Positions 41,898-51,807 are shown, counted from the stretch's first letter. The stretch is DNA of 64,000 nt from Gammaproteobacteria bacterium (GCA_021324305.1 JAJPJI010000037.1:183257-247256); one strand, 5' to 3'. Translations and numbers: made by a program. The notes: generated from the sequence alone by a model not told the origin.

Positions 41898-43658
41898 ATG
41901 AATATCATCCAGCTTCAACATGATTCTCAGCTTGGCTATCCAGCAAGAACTAACTTGCCTATGCTGTCCCGGCACGCCATCGATGCCGCGAGAAAAACCC
42001 CTCTCATTACTTTTCGTGATGCCGCGGAGATCAAACCGGCGAAAATATATGCGAAGTTAAATGCCGGCAAGCGCATCTCGGACTTTCCAAAAGGAGATTT
42101 GAGTTTTTGCGGCATAGAAAGCGATTCTCCGCTAGCGCCATTGATTTTATGGGATGCAGCACACTACCTGCCGATCGGCGCCAGCATCACCTTGCTGGAT
42201 GATTTTGGACAACCCTGCTTCCTTGAGCGTGAATATTTTCACAAGGCATTCACAGTCGAAAAGCGTGACAGCCAGCAAGTGATCTTGCGAAAAACAGCTC
42301 CATTACTCGCAGAACAGGACGCGGGGCTGACACGTTGGAGTTTTTGTATCCCGACTGGCCCAGGCGATGCTACCGGCCTGAATGCAGTTGTAAAACGCAT
42401 ACTCGAACTGGATATACCCGAGAAGGAAATCCTTCTCTGCGGACGCCCAGATAAAACCTTTCAGTACTTTGACAAGGTACGCATCGTGGGCGAAGATATT
42501 CCCGCACCCCCTGTCTGGATCACACGCAAAAAAAATGTGCTGGCAAGGGAAGCCCGTTTTGAGAACCTGTGCATTTTACATGACCGCGTATTTTTGCCGC
42601 TGAATTTCATGGAAGCGGTGCGCAAATTCGGTGATTATTATCCTTTTGCGGCATTTCAGTCACTATGGTTCGATGACTTACTGAACCTGATACCCGTCCG
42701 TTATTCAGATTATGGCTGCGCTTCCGAAAGCCACATGGCTAATGCGGTTATCGCCGCCAAAGGAAACAAGGTTTCCTTGTTCGCAGCTTCGTTGTTTCCC
42801 GAAATTGAAAAGCAGAATTTCAAAAATGGCAACCCGTTAAGAAACCATCCCGGCAGTTACCTGACTGGTAGCCTGTATATCACAAAACGTCAAGTATGGT
42901 TACACACACCGCAGGATGAAGATTTATTCTGGGCTGAGTTTGAAGATATTGAACACGCAAAACGCTGCGAGCAGGAAGGTATTCCTCACCGCATCATTCC
43001 TGGTGCCTTTACACAAAGCCTGTTCGCGCGGCCAATCCTGTATGCGGCAGGTTATTCCAGTTATTTTACAGCTTCCGGCTCAATACAGCTTACCCGTAAA
43101 ACTGTCCCGCTGCCTGCACGACTGCTCAAGCCGCTGATTAAAGTGCCTGAATCCGAAGCGAATAAACGCCTGGCGAGATTCAGCTCGAAATATTGCACTG
43201 ACGGCTTTGCACGTTTTTCGAATGAACCAGACAGCCTGACTAAAATAATTTCCGTTATTTACGCATCCGAGTTTCCTTTCAGGAAATCCGCTATATGTGA
43301 ATTCATAGACGATGTCGAGCGCGATGTCTTATGTGACCAGCTGGGTTACGGCGCAAAACAATGGTTGACTGAACAATTTATCCAACACCGCAGCCACGCC
43401 AAAATCAATTTTGGCAGACATTTCAAGGAAATTACCTTTCAGTTTGCACAACGCCCGCATGGCCGGCGTTTTTATCAAAGCATACTCGATTATTTTCCGC
43501 AGCGAGGATGGAAAGTAAAACTTGGTACCTTGCTGAGCGCATGGCGGCTTGCCAGAATGAATGGCGACTTTCTTTACCATCCGGACGGATGGCGCGGATA
43601 TTACCAGGCAATTCTGGCAAGCACACCTTTCTTGGATTATACAGAGGTCACATCATGA
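41898..43658 (+). CDS. putative two-part glycosyltransferase of the glycan operon
   Basis: 586 residues, no family recognised with certainty. Residues 1-135 include LILWDAAHYLPIGASITLLDD, which recalls the late strands of a class I methyltransferase. From about 145 on (WSFCIPTGPGDATGLNAVV, then EILLCGRP, VWITRKKN and LCILHDRVFLP) the order resembles a GT-A glycosyltransferase, with the acidic HD as a DxD-like site. The C-terminus is helical. There is no membrane segment. The next gene starts within its stop codon (ATGA). The function is inferred mainly from context. Confidence 0.5.
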   Translation: MNIIQLQHDSQLGYPARTNLPMLSRHAIDAARKTPLITFRDAAEIKPAKIYAKLNAGKRISDFPKGDLSFCGIESDSPLAPLILWDAAHYLPIGASITLLDDFGQPCFLEREYFHKAFTVEKRDSQQVILRKTAPLLAEQDAGLTRWSFCIPTGPGDATGLNAVVKRILELDIPEKEILLCGRPDKTFQYFDKVRIVGEDIPAPPVWITRKKNVLAREARFENLCILHDRVFLPLNFMEAVRKFGDYYPFAAFQSLWFDDLLNLIPVRYSDYGCASESHMANAVIAAKGNKVSLFAASLFPEIEKQNFKNGNPLRNHPGSYLTGSLYITKRQVWLHTPQDEDLFWAEFEDIEHAKRCEQEGIPHRIIPGAFTQSLFARPILYAAGYSSYFTASGSIQLTRKTVPLPARLLKPLIKVPESEANKRLARFSSKYCTDGFARFSNEPDSLTKIISVIYASEFPFRKSAICEFIDDVERDVLCDQLGYGAKQWLTEQFIQHRSHAKINFGRHFKEITFQFAQRPHGRRFYQSILDYFPQRGWKVKLGTLLSAWRLARMNGDFLYHPDGWRGYYQAILASTPFLDYTEVTS

Positions 43659-44257
43659 TCCCGGTTGTCATCAGTGCTTCCGCTTATGAGAGCAATTCAG
43701 CAGCATGCCTGAAGTACATCAATGAACTGATCAGGGTTCGCCCTGAATTGCGCGCCGGATTGTTACTGGACCAGCAATTTCTGCATAGTCATGCCGGTTC
43801 ATCCGCTACCGAAGCGTTGCCTGTGCAGATGGTTCGCATTTCAGACTGGATAGACGCATCACAGCAGCCGCTCACTGTCGAGATACGCTGCACTGCAGTC
43901 AACTTCAGCAAAGACACCGCCGTATTACTTGACGCCAGGCATTTCGACACACATATTGTTGCGGGCGTATTGCATCAAGTTTCGCATGCCTGGTTTCGCC
44001 TGTCAGCCTGGCAGCCAGCATTTATACTCGTTGCGGATGATTTCCACAGCCCTCAGCTTGCACGCGAATTATCAGGAACCTTTTACATACAATCCCTGTC
44101 AACATCCAGACAGGCTATTCGATCCGAGTCAGCCAATATGTACATGCATATTTTTTTCCACCGCTGGCTGGGGTTCGGACGCCTGTCCAGAGCGGCACGG
44201 TCCATGCATATTTTTTCACAGAAATTGAAACGTTATGTTTATAAGTACTTTTCCTGA
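43655..44257 (+). CDS. uncharacterised protein of the glycan operon
   Basis: 200 residues from ATG 43655, which overlaps the preceding stop codon and has GAGG about 8 nt upstream. I do not recognise the family. Strand-like stretches (VVISASAYESNSAA; TAVLLDARHFDTHIVAG; FILVADDFHSP) alternate with helices, suggesting an alpha/beta fold, possibly a reduced glycosyltransferase or sugar-binding domain. The C-terminal 35 residues are basic and may touch the membrane. It overlaps the WavE-like gene by 23 bp, so it is expressed with it. Confidence 0.5.
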   Translation: MIPVVISASAYESNSAACLKYINELIRVRPELRAGLLLDQQFLHSHAGSSATEALPVQMVRISDWIDASQQPLTVEIRCTAVNFSKDTAVLLDARHFDTHIVAGVLHQVSHAWFRLSAWQPAFILVADDFHSPQLARELSGTFYIQSLSTSRQAIRSESANMYMHIFFHRWLGFGRLSRAARSMHIFSQKLKRYVYKYFS

Positions 44258-45299
44258 AGCCAGAATCGCAAGCCGTGATATCACAGTTGTCATCCAGGGT
44301 CCATTGTACAGGAATCATGAGGATGGTGATCTGGCGCTTCAATGTATCGCATCGATACGCCGCCATCTGCCTGACGCCGATATCCTGATTTCCACCTGGC
44401 ATCATCAAAACACGGCGGGCCTGGATGCAGACCGCATCATCCTGTCTGAGGAACCACCAGGTTTCACCGATACGAATGGCAACACCAACAATATCCTGCG
44501 GCAAATGGTTTCTACCCGTCGCGGCATTGAAGCAGCCACACGTCCCCACGTATTGAAATTCCGCGCCGATCATATGCTGATAAACGCTGACTTCGCAGTT
44601 CTTCGCGAGTATCCGGAAAATTTTCCAGCCGGGAAGCGCCTGTTCAAACAACCTGTCACTGTAACAAATTACTTTATCCGCAATCCTCTTGAAGTTCCCA
44701 TGCTGTTTCATATCTCTGATCTGGTGCAATTCGGCCGGCGTGAAGACATGCTGGATTTATGGGCAGTCGATCTACCCAGGCAGAGCGAGATCTATCTCCC
44801 TGACATGCCAACGTTCAGGCTGCTGGGGCATTTTGTGGGGCATACTTCTCTCGCGCAAGTCCCGGAACAGACACTCATGCTGCGCTGGCTTAAAAAACAC
44901 GGTTATGAAATCAACTTACCGCATACCTGTTATACTTCTTATGCGCTTTTCAGGCTCTGGGAACAGCTGTTGCTCGACCATTTTCTTGTCATGAACTGGC
45001 ACCGCGCCGGTATTATCTTTCCAAAACGGTTTCACTTCAGTTTTTACACAAAAAACGCCAATTACACCGAACAAGACCTTGAAACAGCGCGGCGCAGCTT
45101 GTCAGGCCCTTTTTACCGTTTGCGCTATGCAAGATTACTGTTAAACAAGTATGTCAGCTGCTGGTTTAACAAAGCCTATTTACGCAGTGTCGCTAGTGTC
45201 CTGCTCTTTTCCCTGTCGCCCTCTCTCGCCAGACGATTGCGCGCATTTTATCGGTCACGAAGACTGCCGCGGCATTTGCGCAAAAAATCTGGCGTTTGA
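44235..45299 (+). CDS. WavE-family LPS/polysaccharide synthesis protein
   Basis: 354 residues. The N-terminus ITVVIQGPLYR, followed by LPDADILISTW and LKFRADHMLI, matches the WavE family first described in the Vibrio cholerae LPS core cluster and thought to be glycosyltransferases. The C-terminal 80 residues are basic and hydrophobic (LLLNKYVSCWFNKAYL), suggesting peripheral membrane attachment. It is the last gene of the operon, and the Fic-like gene converges on it 7 bp away. Confidence 0.8.
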   Translation: MFISTFPEARIASRDITVVIQGPLYRNHEDGDLALQCIASIRRHLPDADILISTWHHQNTAGLDADRIILSEEPPGFTDTNGNTNNILRQMVSTRRGIEAATRPHVLKFRADHMLINADFAVLREYPENFPAGKRLFKQPVTVTNYFIRNPLEVPMLFHISDLVQFGRREDMLDLWAVDLPRQSEIYLPDMPTFRLLGHFVGHTSLAQVPEQTLMLRWLKKHGYEINLPHTCYTSYALFRLWEQLLLDHFLVMNWHRAGIIFPKRFHFSFYTKNANYTEQDLETARRSLSGPFYRLRYARLLLNKYVSCWFNKAYLRSVASVLLFSLSPSLARRLRAFYRSRRLPRHLRKKSGV

Positions 45300-45306
45300 T
45301 ACATCA

Positions 45307-47172
45307 TCAACTTAAAAATTTGAATGCTGGCTTGGAAAAATCCGTCAGCGGGTTCACTACATCGAATTTCAGGGAAGGATTGATTTTTTGTAAAATGTGA
45401 TTTTTTTCCACTGCTGTCAAATCATTCCGGGCACTGATGGTATTAATCAAATGAGTTGTCAGGATGCCCATGCTCAAAGGAGATGGGAAATAGTCTTTGA
45501 CACTGCTCACTTCCAGAAATTTCACGATGATTGATGGTTGCTGAAACATAAACATTTGCTCTATCAATTGATACGATACCGCCTGAATGTTTTTTTCTTC
45601 CGCAAAACAAATATCCATCAGCGCTGACACAGTTTCTGCATCCCGTCCACCCACGATTAACCGGAACAACCTTTCTGCTGGTATTTTCACATGCGGATTT
45701 TCAATCACTGGCTTGAGTATTTGATACATCCTGAAATTCCCATATGTTACAATTTCATCGAGCTGATCACTGGATATGTCAATATTTTTGTTCATGCAAT
45801 GCCCAAGCAGGCTGATTAACAGGTTTTCATTTGCATTTTGCATGGCAAGTGAAATGATCTTTTCTATCATGTCATCCCATTGATATGATTTACCATCAAT
45901 CACCATCGAATGATGCGCGCTAAAATAAGGAATTAACCAGTCAACGTTCGCCTGCGAACAACTCGCAAAAAATTCGAGGCCCTTATTGGTCAATACCACT
46001 GCGTCACCCTGAAGATATTTTTTTGCCTTTTCAATCCTGTTTTGCAATATTGCTGTAATAAAGCTCGATTCAACTGCTCTTGGGAGTTCGTTATCCTTGC
46101 GAAAGCGTTCATACATGCTCTCCTTGCTTGTGCATTTCGCGTTAAATAACTTCATTCCCTCCCTGATGCGTTCACGCAATTCTTCAGGGTCGAATGCATC
46201 CAGACAATTATTTTTGAGCAGCGCCGGACAAAGCCCATTTTTTATTAAAAGCAGGTTCAGAAGATGATGCGCACACAAACGTCCGTTTCCATCTGGCCAG
46301 ACATGCAGATTCAACAATCCCTTGACCAGACTGATGATTGCATCGAGCTTTTCTGTCTCCGTGTTTTTTGGCCGTTGATTATAAATCCGGATCATTTTTT
46401 CCGCTTTAGCGCGAATCTGAAATGGATTTCGGTTTAACAGACAATATCCAACCTGTTTTAATAAAGGCCCATATCCAGCCGCGATAATTTTTTGAATAGC
46501 TTCCTTGACGACAGCCTTGTCATTTTCAGTGAGATTCATGCCTGAAGCGAAAATTGTAGCCGGATTGATCTTGTGCTGGATCAGCATGTCAGTAAAAAAC
46601 GATGCATGCTGGTTAAACATTATTAACTGCTGCTCATAATATTGTTTTGCTGTTTCCGCATCCAGCACTTGCCCCCTGAAGGCGTCATCATCTTCAATGC
46701 TGGGATCTCTAAGCCCAAAGATGACTTTGCCTTTTGTTTCCTCATCATCTGGATCACTTAATTCCTTGTTCATGCTTTCAATTCCTGTGGATGACGCCTT
46801 GTTTGCGGCACCATAAGCAACTTGGGCAAGAATGGTAGGGAAATCCAGATATGTGGCATTTCTTCTGATGCTGTGACGAATGGGCGAACCCTTTTCATGA
46901 AACAAATTGCGGGAAGCCAGATAATGGAGCTGGCTGATCCAGGAAAAATTGAGTTCATCGGGAATAGTATCCAGGCCCCAAAAAAAGGCCTGCATCTGGG
47001 TAGGGATATAATTTGGCTGAAAAAAATCACTGAGTGATTTTATTTCTGTTCCATCGGCTTTTTTCTCTCCTATCCAGTCAGCCAGACGGTTTTCAACGAA
47101 AAGGTGATCAGCATAGGTAAAATCAAAATATTCCAATGTATTTTTAACTGGTTTGAATAACGAAAATGACAT
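45307..47172 (-). CDS. Fic-domain protein with altered active-site motif, effector-like
   Basis: 621 residues. The Fic signature is LHVWPDGNGRLCAHHLLN, with catalytic His290, Asp294 and GNGR at 295-298. The canonical HxFx(D/E)GNGRxxR ends in Arg; here that position is Ala301. Fic enzymes transfer AMP, phosphocholine or other groups from nucleotides to target hydroxyls. The N-terminal 200 residues and the C-terminal 280 residues are lineage-specific; the C-terminal part (NKGLEFFASCSQANVDWLI) is helical and repeat-like, faintly ankyrin-like. There is no signal peptide. A GGGAG site precedes the ATG. Large Fic proteins with unique flanks suit a Dot/Icm effector, as with Legionella AnkX. Confidence 0.75.
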   Translation of the reverse strand: MSFSLFKPVKNTLEYFDFTYADHLFVENRLADWIGEKKADGTEIKSLSDFFQPNYIPTQMQAFFWGLDTIPDELNFSWISQLHYLASRNLFHEKGSPIRHSIRRNATYLDFPTILAQVAYGAANKASSTGIESMNKELSDPDDEETKGKVIFGLRDPSIEDDDAFRGQVLDAETAKQYYEQQLIMFNQHASFFTDMLIQHKINPATIFASGMNLTENDKAVVKEAIQKIIAAGYGPLLKQVGYCLLNRNPFQIRAKAEKMIRIYNQRPKNTETEKLDAIISLVKGLLNLHVWPDGNGRLCAHHLLNLLLIKNGLCPALLKNNCLDAFDPEELRERIREGMKLFNAKCTSKESMYERFRKDNELPRAVESSFITAILQNRIEKAKKYLQGDAVVLTNKGLEFFASCSQANVDWLIPYFSAHHSMVIDGKSYQWDDMIEKIISLAMQNANENLLISLLGHCMNKNIDISSDQLDEIVTYGNFRMYQILKPVIENPHVKIPAERLFRLIVGGRDAETVSALMDICFAEEKNIQAVSYQLIEQMFMFQQPSIIVKFLEVSSVKDYFPSPLSMGILTTHLINTISARNDLTAVEKNHILQKINPSLKFDVVNPLTDFSKPAFKFLS

Positions 47173-47323
47173 TTCAGACTCCCCGATTTATTATTATTAT
47201 ATTGTTATCATTATACCCAAAAAGCCGGCTTTTTGATCGAAAACTGATTTCCGGTTGTTTCCAACCCGGATAAAATCACCTATAATTCACCTGCTTCTTC
47301 GCAAATTACTTTACAATAACAGC

Positions 47324-50300
47324 ATGACATCACACCCAGACTTGCGCCTCAATGGCTTCAATTTTAACGAGTTATTTCACTCGGATGGATTAAACCGTCT
47401 GGACCAGGCATTTATGGCGCATTTAAACAGCCAAAGCCCGGATCTTCATGCCAGACTATTGTCTTACCGTGATACGCCTGACAAATTTGACAGCCTGGAA
47501 ACAAGTGAATTATTAATCAGCTGCGCCACTGTCCTTGAGGATTTCCTTGCTTCCCTGTTCAATATCCGGGACGCGGTCGCTATCAGCCAGGTCAAAACCA
47601 CTTCTTTCAATCCGATTTCAGCATTCAAGAAATATTTTGTCTTACGCAGAGCCAAGAAAGAAATGAACCGGGTCGATGCCTTTCCGGATTATTCAGAGCT
47701 GGATGACTGGCTGCAGATGCAATTAACCCAGGCTGCCTTGCAAACAGATGACAAGGAACTTGCCGTTGCATTATTGGGAATGCAATTCCTGGACAAGCCG
47801 GAGCAATACGCGCAGGAAATTGAAAAACTGGTGCAATGGTGTGCGCGGACACTCACCACAAAGACAGGACAGGAATTAACCCGTGGCTGGACCAGCTTTC
47901 AAATTCCCGAACGGCTTGAATACATGAATCTGGTCCGCACGGTTCCTGTTCCAAGCGACAAATTCGGCCGTGTTGCCGCCCCGGAATCCGAATTCCGTTT
48001 TCGCGACGGTTTCAAACTGACCGATCCGCGCATGAGCGCGCGAGAAGTCCAGGATGAAATCAATTATTGTATTTATTGCCACGATCATGACGGTGATTTT
48101 TGCTCGAAAGGATTCCCGGTCAAAAAAGGCGATCCTGCCCAGGGTTTCAAAAAAAACCCCCTGAATGTCACCCTGACCGGCTGTCCACTGGAAGAAAAAA
48201 TTTCCGAAATGCATTTTCTCAAGAGGGACGGCTTTACGCTGGCTTCATTGGCTATGGTGATGGTGGATAACCCCATGTGTCCGGCAACCGGCCATCGAAT
48301 CTGTAATGAATGCATGAAGGCCTGTATTTACCAAAAACAGGATCCGGTCAATATTCCGCAAATCGAAACCCGTGTCCTGACCGATGTCCTCGATCTGCCC
48401 TGGGGTGTTGAGATTTATGACTTATTGACACGCTGGAACCCGCTGCGATCAAAGCAATGGATCATGAAACCGTATAATGGATTAAAAATCATGATTGCCG
48501 GCATGGGCCCCGCTGGATTCACGCTTGCCCATCATTTACTCCTGGAAGGCTTCGCGGTGGTTGGATTCGACGGCCTGAAAATTGAGCCGCTGCCAGAATC
48601 GCTCCTGACACAACCCGTTTACCGGTTCAGTGATCTCAAGGAATCGCTGGATGAACGGTTAATGGCGGGCTTCGGTGGTGTCGCTGAATACGGCATTACC
48701 GTCCGCTGGGACAAAAACTTCTTGAAACTAATTTATCTCAGCCTGATGCGGCGTCCTTATTTCCAGGTATTTGGAGGTGTGCGTTTTGGCGGAACCATTA
48801 CCATTGAAGATGCCTGGGAAATGGGCTTCGATCATTTTGTCGTCGCCGTTGGCGCCGGATTACCAAAGGCACTGCCAATTCCCGGCAGCCTCGCGCCCGG
48901 CATGCGGCAAGCCAATGATTTTCTCATGGCATTGCAGTTAGGCAATGCGGCCAAATCCAGCAGTCTGACGAATCTGCAAATCCGGCTGCCTGCGGTGGTG
49001 ATAGGCGGGGGTTTGACAGGCGTGGATACTGCCACGGAATTACAGGCTTACTATATTTCACAAGTTGAAAAAATCCAGATGCGTTATGAGATTCTCGCCA
49101 GTGAATATGGCGAAGATTTCATTCATGGCCAGCTGGATCCCGCTTCCCGGGAAATTCTTGCTGAATACTTACGCCACGGTCTTGCCGTGCGCAAGGAACG
49201 CGAACGCGCAAAAATGCTTAGCCAGCAGCCAGATTTCATCAAACTGGCGCGTGAATGGGGCGGTGTCACCATTGCTTACCGCCGCTCCATGCAGGAATCA
49301 CCCGCCTACGTCAATAATCATGAAGAACTGCAGAAAGCACTGGAAGAAGGTATTTATTATTGCGAAGGCATGGAACCAACTGCTGTCGACCTGAATGAAT
49401 ACGGTCATGCGGAAGCCCTGATTTGCCATAAGCGCATTCGCAATCAGGATAATGAATGGGTAACCACTACCGAGGAAGTGCGGCTGCCTGCACGCTCCAT
49501 TCTGGTGGCAACCGGTACCCAGCCCAATACCGCTTACGAGTTTGAACATCGCGGCACATTCAATCGTCTTAATTTGCAATACCAGCATTATGAAGATATC
49601 AATAATGAATTGAATGTTGCCCATGGCGTGGAGCATTGCAAAGACCCGCAGTTTGGCGCTTTCACTTCATATCATAAAAACCAGCGCCGTGTCAGCCTGA
49701 TTGGCGATACGCATCCTGTATTTCACGGCAGCGTGGTAAAAGCGATCGCATCCGGTTTGCGTACGTATCCAAAGATACTCCAAAGCCTGCAGAAAAAACT
49801 CGGCAAGCTTGGCAGCCAGGCTGAATATGACCAATTTGCCAACCACATGGATTACCTTTTCAAGGCACGCGTCAAACATGTCAGACGCATGACAAAAAAT
49901 ATTATCGAGCTGGCCATTCAAGCTCCGCTTGCGGCCAGACACTATAAACCCGGGCAATTTTATCGTTTGCAAAACTTTGAAACACTGGCGCCGCGCATAG
50001 ATCACACATTGCTGCAAATGGAACCTCTCGCACTGGTCACCGCGGATTGTGACAACACACATGGTGTGCTGACATTTCTTGTCAATGAATCTAACGCAAC
50101 CGCGAAATTATGCGCCACCCTGAAACCTGACGAACCCGTCTCGCTCATGGGACCGACCGGTGTTCGCGCAAAAATTCCAGGAGAACATGAAACCGTGTTG
50201 ATAATCGGCAGTCAGGCAAGCTTTGCGTTTCTGCGCAGTTATGGCCCTGAACTTCGTGCAGCAGGGAATCATGTCATTTACCTGGGCGTTTTCAATAACG

Positions 50301-50824
50301 ATGAAGAAGTCTATTGCCAGCAGGAACTGGAAAATGCTTCCGACACAATCATCTGGCTGACCAAGTCCGGTGAACCCATTCATGTGAATCGCGCGAGCGA
50401 CTATAGTACAAGCGGCACGACAGTGATTGATACCCTCATCGCCCATGCGCGCGAAATCGCACTCAGCAATGTGGACCGTATCTTCATTGTCGGCGACACG
50501 GATTTGCTGCGCCAGTTTCAGGCTGCGCGCAAAACTTCGTTGCGGGAATATTTACTCAAGGACCCCAAGGTGTTTGGCTCCGTGTATGGCAATATGCAGT
50601 GCATGCTGAAAGGCGTGTGCGCGCAATGCCTGCAATGGCAAGTTGATCCCGAAACCGGACAGCGCACAAAAGCCGTATTCGCCTGCTCCTGGCAAGACCA
50701 GCCGCTGGAAATCATCGACATCGATCATATTGATGCACGGCAAATGCAAAACCGCCTGCTGGAACAGATGAGCAGCCTGTGGGTCGAGCATATCTTCAGG
50801 GAATATGATATAGCACGTGTGTAA
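47324..50824 (+). CDS. giant multi-cofactor oxidoreductase (GltD-like plus FNR/PyrK-like)
   Basis: 1166 residues from ATG 47324. Residues 1-240 are a helical domain I do not recognise. Residues 249-333 carry clustered cysteines (CIYCHDHDGDFC, TGCPLEE, CPATGHRICNECMKAC), as in the Fe-S domain of glutamate-synthase small subunits. A FAD fold follows (IMIAGMGPAGFTLAHH, about 390), then an NAD(P) fold (VVIGGGLTGVDTATEL, about 557). From about 865 a ferredoxin-reductase-like barrel begins (YKPGQFYRL), followed by a nucleotide fold. The end has a PyrK-like 2Fe-2S motif (CMLKGVCAQCLQW, then FACSW). The substrate is unknown. A TATAAT lies at 47281-47286, without a well-spaced -35. Confidence 0.78.
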   Translation: MTSHPDLRLNGFNFNELFHSDGLNRLDQAFMAHLNSQSPDLHARLLSYRDTPDKFDSLETSELLISCATVLEDFLASLFNIRDAVAISQVKTTSFNPISAFKKYFVLRRAKKEMNRVDAFPDYSELDDWLQMQLTQAALQTDDKELAVALLGMQFLDKPEQYAQEIEKLVQWCARTLTTKTGQELTRGWTSFQIPERLEYMNLVRTVPVPSDKFGRVAAPESEFRFRDGFKLTDPRMSAREVQDEINYCIYCHDHDGDFCSKGFPVKKGDPAQGFKKNPLNVTLTGCPLEEKISEMHFLKRDGFTLASLAMVMVDNPMCPATGHRICNECMKACIYQKQDPVNIPQIETRVLTDVLDLPWGVEIYDLLTRWNPLRSKQWIMKPYNGLKIMIAGMGPAGFTLAHHLLLEGFAVVGFDGLKIEPLPESLLTQPVYRFSDLKESLDERLMAGFGGVAEYGITVRWDKNFLKLIYLSLMRRPYFQVFGGVRFGGTITIEDAWEMGFDHFVVAVGAGLPKALPIPGSLAPGMRQANDFLMALQLGNAAKSSSLTNLQIRLPAVVIGGGLTGVDTATELQAYYISQVEKIQMRYEILASEYGEDFIHGQLDPASREILAEYLRHGLAVRKERERAKMLSQQPDFIKLAREWGGVTIAYRRSMQESPAYVNNHEELQKALEEGIYYCEGMEPTAVDLNEYGHAEALICHKRIRNQDNEWVTTTEEVRLPARSILVATGTQPNTAYEFEHRGTFNRLNLQYQHYEDINNELNVAHGVEHCKDPQFGAFTSYHKNQRRVSLIGDTHPVFHGSVVKAIASGLRTYPKILQSLQKKLGKLGSQAEYDQFANHMDYLFKARVKHVRRMTKNIIELAIQAPLAARHYKPGQFYRLQNFETLAPRIDHTLLQMEPLALVTADCDNTHGVLTFLVNESNATAKLCATLKPDEPVSLMGPTGVRAKIPGEHETVLIIGSQASFAFLRSYGPELRAAGNHVIYLGVFNNDEEVYCQQELENASDTIIWLTKSGEPIHVNRASDYSTSGTTVIDTLIAHAREIALSNVDRIFIVGDTDLLRQFQAARKTSLREYLLKDPKVFGSVYGNMQCMLKGVCAQCLQWQVDPETGQRTKAVFACSWQDQPLEIIDIDHIDARQMQNRLLEQMSSLWVEHIFREYDIARV

Positions 50825-50891
50825 AAGATAACGGCTGTATATTTTACTCGTCATTGCAAGCCTGGAAAGCAGTTGAAGCACCCACTAACTT

Positions 50892-51707
50892 TTATGTAGG
50901 TTTCACACCCGCCACCTGGCAGCTGCCATAAAAGCCAATAATCTGCGCATCATTATTAATGACATTTTCCAGCTCTACGCCAGCAGCAATCCATTCTGCT
51001 TCTGTATGCCCTTCCTCGAGAAAGTGACGTTTGAGCTCTTCTCTTCCCAGCAATAACAGCGCTTTTTCTTCGCGCGTGATCAGAAGCGGCTGGACAACGT
51101 TCGCGAACAACACTCGAAAGCCGGCATGACGCATTTTTGTCACCATTTTGATACCCACATTGCCATCACGGTCCACACCTTCGTAATCCACCCATGGCGG
51201 CGTCAGGCGCACGCATTCATCCCCCCAGACGTGCGAAAAGGGATACGAAAAAGCATGATTCACAATGCCTTCTTCAGAAACATAAATACCATTGGGCTTT
51301 AATATTTGAAAAATTTTGGCGATGACATCAACCGGGCGGATTAAATGATGCAAGACAAAGCGGCAATAAACGAGATCAAATTGCTCATGCAATGACTCAA
51401 TGTCATATGCGGAACAAAGCCGGAATGCAGCATTGGCAAGGGCGTGTGAGTCGGCGCGTTTTTGTGCGGCATGCAGCTGGTTTTCATTATTTTCAATGCC
51501 AATCACTTTGCCTTTTGGGCCAACCTGTTGCGCCATCCAGCAAGTCATGACCCCTGAACCGCAGCCAATATCCAGAATAGTCATTCCGGGATTCAAACCG
51601 GAACTGAGCAGGAATGCCTGGGTGGTTTGATTGAAGCAATGATCAAGCGTACCCAGGCCTCTTGATCCGTCCTTGCCGATATCGGCAATGTATTTTTCCT
51701 GTTTCAT
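50892..51707 (-). CDS. class I SAM-dependent methyltransferase
   Basis: 271 residues. Motif I is ILDIGCGSGVMTCWMA, motif II reaches VIGIENNENQL, and the post-motif DLVYCRFVLHHL is typical of Methyltransf_11/25-type enzymes acting on small molecules. The C-terminal half adds a substrate lid. The substrate is unknown. Convergent with the large oxidoreductase gene; a MITE-like element lies 100 bp upstream of its start. Confidence 0.85.
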   Translation of the reverse strand: MKQEKYIADIGKDGSRGLGTLDHCFNQTTQAFLLSSGLNPGMTILDIGCGSGVMTCWMAQQVGPKGKVIGIENNENQLHAAQKRADSHALANAAFRLCSAYDIESLHEQFDLVYCRFVLHHLIRPVDVIAKIFQILKPNGIYVSEEGIVNHAFSYPFSHVWGDECVRLTPPWVDYEGVDRDGNVGIKMVTKMRHAGFRVLFANVVQPLLITREEKALLLLGREELKRHFLEEGHTEAEWIAAGVELENVINNDAQIIGFYGSCQVAGVKPT

Positions 51708-51807
51708 GCCACCTCCCTGTTATACAGTATTTTACAAGCAAGAACATTGCGCCAGTTTTGTCCTGTGCAGCTTAAACTCTCAAATACAAACTACCTGATA
51801 ATCAGTA

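Noticed and set aside
47255..47323. TTG start 23 codons upstream for the large oxidoreductase
   Set aside because: The extension covers the TATAAT promoter-like sequence and adds no recognisable protein; ATG 47324 is preferred although its ribosome site is weak.
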